Below are positions 5,518 through 10,185 of a stretch of 10,185 nt of DNA, piece after piece. The DNA comes from Verrucomicrobiota bacterium (GTDB lineage: Bacteria; Verrucomicrobiota; Verrucomicrobiia; Limisphaerales; JAHEOI01). The number at the start of each line of letters is the position of its first letter. Position 1 is the stretch's first letter. Both the position numbers and the translations under genes were made by a program. The stretch spans positions 1-10,185 of the forward strand of contig JAHEOI010000004.1 of assembly GCA_018610125.1 (NCBI GenBank). The letters run 5' to 3'. The notes under the pieces are model-generated. The model made no database searches. It had not been told where the DNA came from and was given only the letters and a program-made list of their open reading frames with translations.

Positions 5518-6681
5518 ATGAGAATTCCATATGATAATCCACGAATCCATCTCTATACGCGGATTCAAAAATCGCCCTATTTTTATGCATCGCGGCAACA
5601 TGGCGTGCAGTCGTATACGGTCTGCAATCGCATGTACCATCCGCGGCACTACGACGACATGATCGCCGAATATTGGAAGCTTGTCAACGACGTGACCCTG
5701 TGGGACGTTGGTGTCGAACGTCAGGTTGAGATTACTGGTCCTGATGCCTTCGAATTCACCAACATGCTCACACCTCGTGACCTGAGCAAATGCCAAGTTC
5801 AGCAATGCAAGTACACTCTTCTTACGGACCAGCAAGGTCGAATTCTGAACAATCCTGTCCTCCTGCGGCTGGACGAGAATCACTTCTGGCTCTCCGTGGC
5901 GGATGGGGACGTCCTCTATTGGGCCAAGGGCGTGGCCGTCCACTCCGGCATGGACGTTCAGATCGGCGAACCGGACGTCGCCCCGATCCAGATCCAAGGC
6001 CCCAAGGCCAAGGACGTCGTGCGCGACCTATTCGGCCAGGAAATCCTCGACATCAAATACTACTACATGACGGAAGCGTCGCTAGACGGAATGGACGTCG
6101 TCATCTCCCGAACGGGCTACACGGGCGAGGTCGGCTACGAGATCTACCTGCGAAACGCCCGTCAAGACGCAACCAAGCTCTGGAACACCGTCCTCGAGGC
6201 GGGGAAGCCGTACAATCTCTCTCCCATTGGGCCCTGCCAGATCCGCCGCGTCGAAGCCGGCATCCACAGCTACGGCTCCGACATGGTCATCTTCAACGAC
6301 ATGCTCAATCCGTATGAGCTTGGCTTAGACAAACTGGTCAAGCTGGACCAGGAGGCCGACTTCATTGGCCAGGAGGCACTGCGGCGCATCCGTGACGAAG
6401 GGGTGTCGCGGAAACTGGTCGGCGTGGAGATGGGAGGCGATCCGCTGATCGGCTACATCGAGGACTATCTGAAGGTTGAGGATGGGGACGAACACATCGG
6501 CTACATCACGTCCGCGTTCTACTCGCCGCGGCTGACTAAGAACATCGGCTACGCGCTTGTGCCCATCGACTACGCCGACTTGGGCACAACGTTCCAAGTC
6601 GCTAAGGACGCTGGCGTGGTCGATGCGGAAGTCGTCGAGATGCCCTTCATTGATCCGAAGAAGGAGATTCCGAAGGGCTGA
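5518..6681 (+). CDS. Tetrahydrofolate-dependent methyltransferase/demethylase, GcvT superfamily (DmdA-like)
   Basis: A 387-residue protein covering the whole GcvT fold: an N-terminal extension, the GCV_T domain (about 45-285) and the C-terminal barrel domain (about 295-380). The family moves a one-carbon group from an amine or sulfonium substrate to tetrahydrofolate. S-R-T-G-Y-T-G-E-V-G-Y-E (197-208) is the GcvT folate-pocket signature. The start (H-G-V-Q-S-Y-T-V-C-N-R-M, 28-39), L-W-D-V-G-V-E-R-Q-V-E (61-71) and R-V-E-A-G-I-H-S-Y-G-S-D-M (244-256) resemble DMSP demethylase DmdA more than glycine-cleavage GcvT as I recall them. The acidic pair that follows G-x-I/L in GcvT is Asn111-Asn112 here. 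No gcvH or gcvP is adjacent. AAGGAGG (5505-5511) lies 6 bases before the ATG. The substrate is unproven: DMSP, glycine betaine, dimethylglycine or sarcosine are candidates. Confidence 0.85.
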   Translation: MRIPYDNPRIHLYTRIQKSPYFYASRQHGVQSYTVCNRMYHPRHYDDMIAEYWKLVNDVTLWDVGVERQVEITGPDAFEFTNMLTPRDLSKCQVQQCKYTLLTDQQGRILNNPVLLRLDENHFWLSVADGDVLYWAKGVAVHSGMDVQIGEPDVAPIQIQGPKAKDVVRDLFGQEILDIKYYYMTEASLDGMDVVISRTGYTGEVGYEIYLRNARQDATKLWNTVLEAGKPYNLSPIGPCQIRRVEAGIHSYGSDMVIFNDMLNPYELGLDKLVKLDQEADFIGQEALRRIRDEGVSRKLVGVEMGGDPLIGYIEDYLKVEDGDEHIGYITSAFYSPRLTKNIGYALVPIDYADLGTTFQVAKDAGVVDAEVVEMPFIDPKKEIPKG

Positions 6682-6814
6682 GTCTATGATCTCTAAGATA
6701 AAATGGGATTAAATAATCGATAACGACACATGTCTGTAGGTAGCAGTGGATGGTTTAACTCCATCGTGGTAGGCTTCGAAGCAATGCCATAGCAGGTAGA
6801 GGGGGAAGAGAGCG
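6682..6814 (+). other. A+T-rich intergenic region before the beta-helix gene
   Basis: Composition drops sharply in G+C at about 6685-6725, which suits a promoter, but I see no well-spaced -35/-10 pair. A small dyad GATGG-N7-CCATC lies at 6749-6765. A purine-rich GGGGGA (6801-6806) about 8 bases before ATG 6815 serves as ribosome binding site. No terminator is evident after the methyltransferase stop. Confidence 0.4.
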
Positions 6815-7921
6815 ATGGGACGTGCCATCATAGCGCTCCTGGTTGTAGGCATGATCGCCGTCGGTGTGGTCGAAGGCATGGGCCCGGTGCTGTCATCGCA
6901 AGCTTCGAGCTGTACGGTGACGCTCACACCCGACCGAACGATTCAAAACGCCGTCGACGACGCCAGTCCGGGGGACACCGTCTGTCTTGAAATCGGTACA
7001 TGGAAGGAGAGCATCACGATCGACAAAGGCCTCACCCTCATGGGCATCGGATCCAAACCGGCCACGATCAAGGCTGCCCCGTCGGAGCAATCTGAGGAAG
7101 CCTCGAAACCGGTCGTAACCATTCGAGGAGACCGCGTAGGACATGTCGTTCTTGAAAGTCTTCGCCTCGTTGAATCTCAAGGCCAAGCGGTCCCGTCACC
7201 AGCAGGCATTAGGGGCATCGCGAGTCACGTCTCGGTCGACGTGATCGATTCGACCATTGCGAAGAATGCTTTCGGTGTAAGCGCAGTGGGAACGGATGCC
7301 TCGTACGACTTTCAGAACGCTCAAATTTCAATGAACGAGATCGCAGTCCAGGTGACGGATGTAAACATCAACTTCACAAATTCCACGGTTTCAAACAATC
7401 GTGAAGGCGTGCAATTAAGTCGTGCCGCTCAAGCCCGTTTTGAAAACGCCACGGTAACCGATAATGACGTGTACGGCATCATCGCGCAAGATACGAGCCA
7501 GGTCGGGCTCACCAAGACCAGAATTACAAGAAATAAAAGACTTGGCGGGCTGATCCTCGGGGTAACGTTGAGAGAGGCCAACCTCAAGTCCCAGGCTTCT
7601 GCCCAAGTGGATGAGAGCACTTTCAACGGCAATATCAATGGTATTCTCCTGGGAATCAGAGCAGAAATGACGATAGCGAGCTCGGCCATCACGAAAAACA
7701 CCCGATGGGGCTTGGCAAGCACCCTCAAGACCTGCAACATCTCTCAATTACCTCAAGCTCCCCGAGGGCAATTCGAAGGCAACGTGACGTTTGAGGGCGG
7801 TAACACCATTCGCGACAACAACACCTCCGGCAACCTCGACGGCAAAGGCAATCCGGGCGATCATCCCTTCACAGAATCCCCCGATGGACAAGTTTGCTTG
7901 CCATCCGGCAAGAATGAGTAG
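6815..7921 (+). CDS. Exported right-handed beta-helix (pectin-lyase-like fold, NosD-type) protein
   Basis: A 368-residue protein with an N-terminal hydrophobic signal segment (residues 4-20) and probable export. The stretch T-I-Q-N-A-V-D-D-A-S-P-G-D-T-V (42-56) followed by G-T-W-K-E-S-I-T-I-D-K-G-L-T-L-M-G (61-77) is the classic opening of beta-helix proteins of the NosD/pectinesterase type. After it come repeated short strands with asparagine-rich turns (for example at 150-155, 170-176, 190-197, 210-218, 238-245, 268-276 and 291-297) typical of parallel beta-helix rungs. Cysteines at 33, 57, 307 and 361 may form disulfides. I see no catalytic motif of a polysaccharide lyase, so binding or a surface role is as likely as catalysis. 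It has no obvious link to the neighbouring metabolic genes. It converges on the FAD gene with a 13-base gap. Confidence 0.75.
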   Translation: MGRAIIALLVVGMIAVGVVEGMGPVLSSQASSCTVTLTPDRTIQNAVDDASPGDTVCLEIGTWKESITIDKGLTLMGIGSKPATIKAAPSEQSEEASKPVVTIRGDRVGHVVLESLRLVESQGQAVPSPAGIRGIASHVSVDVIDSTIAKNAFGVSAVGTDASYDFQNAQISMNEIAVQVTDVNINFTNSTVSNNREGVQLSRAAQARFENATVTDNDVYGIIAQDTSQVGLTKTRITRNKRLGGLILGVTLREANLKSQASAQVDESTFNGNINGILLGIRAEMTIASSAITKNTRWGLASTLKTCNISQLPQAPRGQFEGNVTFEGGNTIRDNNTSGNLDGKGNPGDHPFTESPDGQVCLPSGKNE

Positions 7922-7934
7922 CTTGACCGGCTGC

Positions 7935-9266
7935 TCAGCTCCAGGGGAATGGGCTGCTTGACGTCGGATGGAGATCGCCCTCGGCAAACCGACTGAAACG
8001 GAAGGGATGGAGCACCTCGCTATGCTCCCCTAGCAGCACCCTGGCCACTTCCTTGCCCACGCCGATCATCTTGTAGCCGTGGTTGCTGTCGGCGATGACG
8101 TAGACATTCGGGCGCATGTAGTCGAACACGGGGAAGCTGTCGGCGGAGAAGCAACCGATTCCGCCGGAAGGCGCTTTGTGATACGCCAAGCTGCAGCCTT
8201 CAAATCGCTCCATACAGTGTGCCAGACCAGCCGTCCAGTAGTCGGCGAAGTCATCGCTGGCCGTATACCACGGGCTCTCGGGCCCATAGGGATCAACTTG
8301 GGCCTCGGGCCCGATTTTGACGGGGACCGCGCCGCCTTGGACGCCTTCGCGATCCCGCTTGAAGTAGATGCCCCAGGGCTCATCCGTGATAAGACGGCCA
8401 TCGCGATCCGAGTAAAGCGGTTCCGTCGAATCGACGTGCAGGACCGGGGGCATGCGGCCCTCGGCGGTCGCATAGTCCGAGGGATTGACGCGAATCTCTC
8501 CCTCTTGCAACTGCCAGTACGTCCACATCTCCAAGTTCTTATGGACGGTCCCATCGGGTTCCCGAACGTCGATCCGGTTGGGCAAGTTCAGCATCGTCCA
8601 GAGCTGCTCGATCCAGGGTCCGACCGCGATCACGACCTGATCGGCATGGACCTCGCCGCGGCTGGTATGGACCGTCTGAACACTGCCATCGGGATCGATA
8701 TCGAAGCCTTCCACGATGGTGCCCGTCCAGATGCGAACGCCCTCGACTTCCGCCTTGTCAGCCAGACCGTACACGGCTCGCGCGTTGAAGGCGAAGCCAC
8801 CGCGATGTTCATGCAAGAGGGCCGTCAGGCCGGGAGCCCGCCAGTCCGGGAAAAGCTGTTGCATGTAGTCGAAGACCCGCGACTCGCCCCGCACCAGTGT
8901 GGCGTCGTAGCCGGTCCGTTCGTGGCGCTCGTGGATGGCCTCGAGATCAGCAGCCTGGGGTTCGGGCGCCACAGCCAGATAACCGACGGGCAAATAAGCG
9001 AAGGCGTCCGGGTCGGACTCCCAAATCTCGACGCTATCCTTCATGACTCGGCCCATCGCCGGCTGGTAGTAGAAGTTGCGAACCACGCCACAGGCGATCC
9101 CGCTGGCACCTGAGGCGATGGACTCCTTGTCCACTACGATGATGTCATCGCCGGTTCCCTGCTCTCGAGCCCTTAGCTCTTTGGCCAGATGCCAGGCCGT
9201 GCTCAGGCCATGGATGCCCGCGCCGACCACACAGTACGTCACACTTTCAGGCCACTGATCAGCCAT
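7935..9266 (-). CDS. FAD-dependent oxidoreductase, DAO family (sarcosine/dimethylglycine oxidase-like), copy 1
   Basis: A 443-residue flavoenzyme. Residues 11-20 (Y-C-V-V-G-A-G-I-H-G) are the dinucleotide-binding GxGxxG; V-V-D-K-E (44-48) ends the second strand with the ribose-binding acid; S-G-A-S-G-I (52-57) follows as in DAO enzymes such as SoxB and DMGDH. V-V-I-A-V-G-P-W (211-218) is the second nucleotide-contact strand, and G-C-F-S-A-D-S-F-P-V-F-D (371-382) followed by A-D-S-N-H-G (392-397) forms the C-terminal flavin site. Such enzymes oxidise N-methyl or secondary amines. I chose ATG 9266 because GGGAGG lies 9 bases upstream, whereas a longer in-frame start would run into the neighbouring gene. 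There is no folate-binding GCV_T domain fused to it, so a separate folate enzyme such as the one at 5518-6681 could act after it. The substrate is not proven. Confidence 0.88.
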   Translation of the reverse strand: MADQWPESVTYCVVGAGIHGLSTAWHLAKELRAREQGTGDDIIVVDKESIASGASGIACGVVRNFYYQPAMGRVMKDSVEIWESDPDAFAYLPVGYLAVAPEPQAADLEAIHERHERTGYDATLVRGESRVFDYMQQLFPDWRAPGLTALLHEHRGGFAFNARAVYGLADKAEVEGVRIWTGTIVEGFDIDPDGSVQTVHTSRGEVHADQVVIAVGPWIEQLWTMLNLPNRIDVREPDGTVHKNLEMWTYWQLQEGEIRVNPSDYATAEGRMPPVLHVDSTEPLYSDRDGRLITDEPWGIYFKRDREGVQGGAVPVKIGPEAQVDPYGPESPWYTASDDFADYWTAGLAHCMERFEGCSLAYHKAPSGGIGCFSADSFPVFDYMRPNVYVIADSNHGYKMIGVGKEVARVLLGEHSEVLHPFRFSRFAEGDLHPTSSSPFPWS

Positions 9267-9275
9267 TGATAAAAG

Positions 9276-9282
9276 CCTCCCT
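9276..9282 (-). promoter_or_regulatory. Ribosome binding site deciding the start of FAD enzyme copy 1
   Basis: Minus-strand AGGGAGG precedes ATG 9266 by 9 bases, inside the 55-base gap between the two oxidoreductase genes. The short gap and absence of a terminator suggest both genes share one message. Confidence 0.7.
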
Positions 9283-9321
9283 GTTGCGAGCGGGCCTTTC
9301 CGTCCTCCGAAGGGTGCCGAG

Positions 9322-10185
9322 TCAGCTCCATGGGAACGGGCTGCTTGAGCTCGGGTGAAGGTCGCCTTCGGCGAACCGACTGAACCGGAACGGATAGAGA
9401 ACCTCGCTGTGGTCACCCATGAGCACCTGGGCCACTTCCTTGCCCACGCCGATCATCTTGTAGCCGTGGTTGCTGTCGGCAACCACGTAGGCGTTCGGGC
9501 GCATAAAGTCAAAGACGGGGAAATTGTCCACGGTGAAGCAGCCCAGCCCGCCGCGTGGGCCTTGCTTGTAGTATTGACTAGCGCCCTCAAATCGCCCCAG
9601 GCAGTGGGCTAGGCCCGAAGTCCAATAGTCCGCGAAGTCGTCGCCGACGGTGTAGCGCTCGCTCTCGGGGCCATACGGATCCACCTGGGCGTCATGGCCG
9701 ATCCGGACCGGAGTGGCCCCGCCCTGGACGCCCTCGCGGTCCTGCATAAAGTAGATGCCCCAGTGATCTTCCGTGATCTGGCGGCCATCATGATCTGAGC
9801 AGAGTGGCTCGGTCGAATCCACGTGGATCACCGGCGGCGTTTCCCCATCGGCCGTGACGTGAATCGACGGATCGACGTCGACTTCCCCTTCGCGGACGAG
9901 CCAGTAGGTCCACATCTCCTGATTTGCGTGCACGGTGCCGTCCGGCTCTCGGACGTCGACCTGCTGGGGCAGTTCGAGCTGACCCCAGAGCGTCTTGATC
10001 CAAGGGCCGACGGCGACAATGACGTTGTCTACGGCGATGTTGCCCTGCTCGGTCTGGACCGTCTCGACCGTCCGGTCCGCGTCGCGCAGGTCGAATCCCG
10101 TCACCTCGACGCCCGTCTGAATCCGGACACCCTCGGCGCGGGCCTTCTCGGCGAGGCCGCCAATGGAGGCCTTGTTGAAGGCGAA
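9322..10185 (-). CDS. FAD-dependent oxidoreductase, DAO family, copy 2 (N-terminus beyond window)
   Basis: The frame stays open to the window edge, giving the last 287 residues; by alignment to copy 1, about 157 N-terminal residues including the GxGxxG motif are missing. Shared blocks include V-G-P-W-I, V-D-V-R-E-P-D-G-T-V-H, E-M-W-T-Y-W, H-V-D-S-T-E-P-L, D-R-E-G-V-Q-G-G, D-P-Y-G-P-E-S, G-C-F-T-V-D-N-F-P-V-F-D and the terminal 52 residues, where only five differ. Overall identity is roughly two thirds by eye, so the pair arose by tandem duplication and has since diverged. Differences cluster between residues equivalent to 180-210 and 225-272 of copy 1, which may change substrate preference. 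It lies upstream of copy 1 on the same strand and is probably co-transcribed with it. Confidence 0.88.
   Translation of the reverse strand, partial: FAFNKASIGGLAEKARAEGVRIQTGVEVTGFDLRDADRTVETVQTEQGNIAVDNVIVAVGPWIKTLWGQLELPQQVDVREPDGTVHANQEMWTYWLVREGEVDVDPSIHVTADGETPPVIHVDSTEPLCSDHDGRQITEDHWGIYFMQDREGVQGGATPVRIGHDAQVDPYGPESERYTVGDDFADYWTSGLAHCLGRFEGASQYYKQGPRGGLGCFTVDNFPVFDFMRPNAYVVADSNHGYKMIGVGKEVAQVLMGDHSEVLYPFRFSRFAEGDLHPSSSSPFPWS

Noticed and set aside
5518..6681. Glycine cleavage T-protein (gcvT) proper
   Set aside because: The Asp pair is Asn-Asn, the N-terminal part matches DmdA-type proteins better, and no gcvH, gcvP or other glycine-cleavage gene is nearby.
8079..9113. 344-codon open frame antisense to oxidoreductase copy 1
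   Set aside because: It is a mirror of the codon bias of the real gene on the other strand; no recognisable protein and no ribosome binding site.
9267..9416. 50-residue N-terminal extension of oxidoreductase copy 1
   Set aside because: It overlaps the end of copy 2 and precedes the FAD-binding strand without homology; ATG 9266 has a good ribosome site.

Overview
The window looks like a Gram-negative bacterium of moderate GC content, probably an environmental or uncultivated lineage. Two predicted exported proteins carry Sec-type signal peptides without a lipobox, and the ribosome binding sites are mostly strong GGAGG types. I cannot name the taxon from the sequence. No tRNA, rRNA, CRISPR array or origin is visible.

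Layout. (1) 3-221 (+) is the C-terminal end of an IS3-family DDE transposase, cut by the window edge, followed by about 385 bases without a convincing gene; these contain a perfect 15-bp hairpin (539-575) just past the end of the next operon. (2) 607-4323 (-) is a tightly packed four-gene ABC importer operon of the quaternary-ammonium/osmoprotectant (OpuC/ProU/YehZYXW) type, transcribed permease - ATPase with CBS domains - permease - periplasmic binding protein. (3) 4324-4514 is a divergent regulatory region with an excellent minus-strand sigma70 promoter, a 16-bp perfect palindrome over its -35 box, a 13-bp operator-like dyad and a degenerate second copy of it. (4) 4515-5228 (+) is a stand-alone class I glutamine amidotransferase and 5518-6681 (+) a folate-dependent methyltransferase of the GcvT/DmdA superfamily, separated by a 289-base gap that may act as a leader. 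(5) 6815-7921 (+) encodes an exported right-handed beta-helix protein. (6) 7935-9266 and 9322-10185 (-) are two tandem, closely related FAD-dependent oxidoreductases of the DAO (sarcosine/dimethylglycine oxidase-like) family; the second runs off the window edge.

Working model (inference). The importer brings in a methylated zwitterion such as glycine betaine, choline, carnitine, DMSP or a relative. The DmdA/GcvT-like protein would move a methyl or one-carbon unit from it or a breakdown product to tetrahydrofolate. The paired FAD enzymes would oxidise N-methyl or amine intermediates. The amidotransferase, divergent from the importer and sharing its control region, is the least explained part and may hydrolyse or transfer a gamma-glutamyl or amide group in the same pathway. 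The ATPase also has a CBS pair and an acidic tail like those of osmosensing OpuA transporters, so uptake may be gated by ionic strength as well as by substrate.
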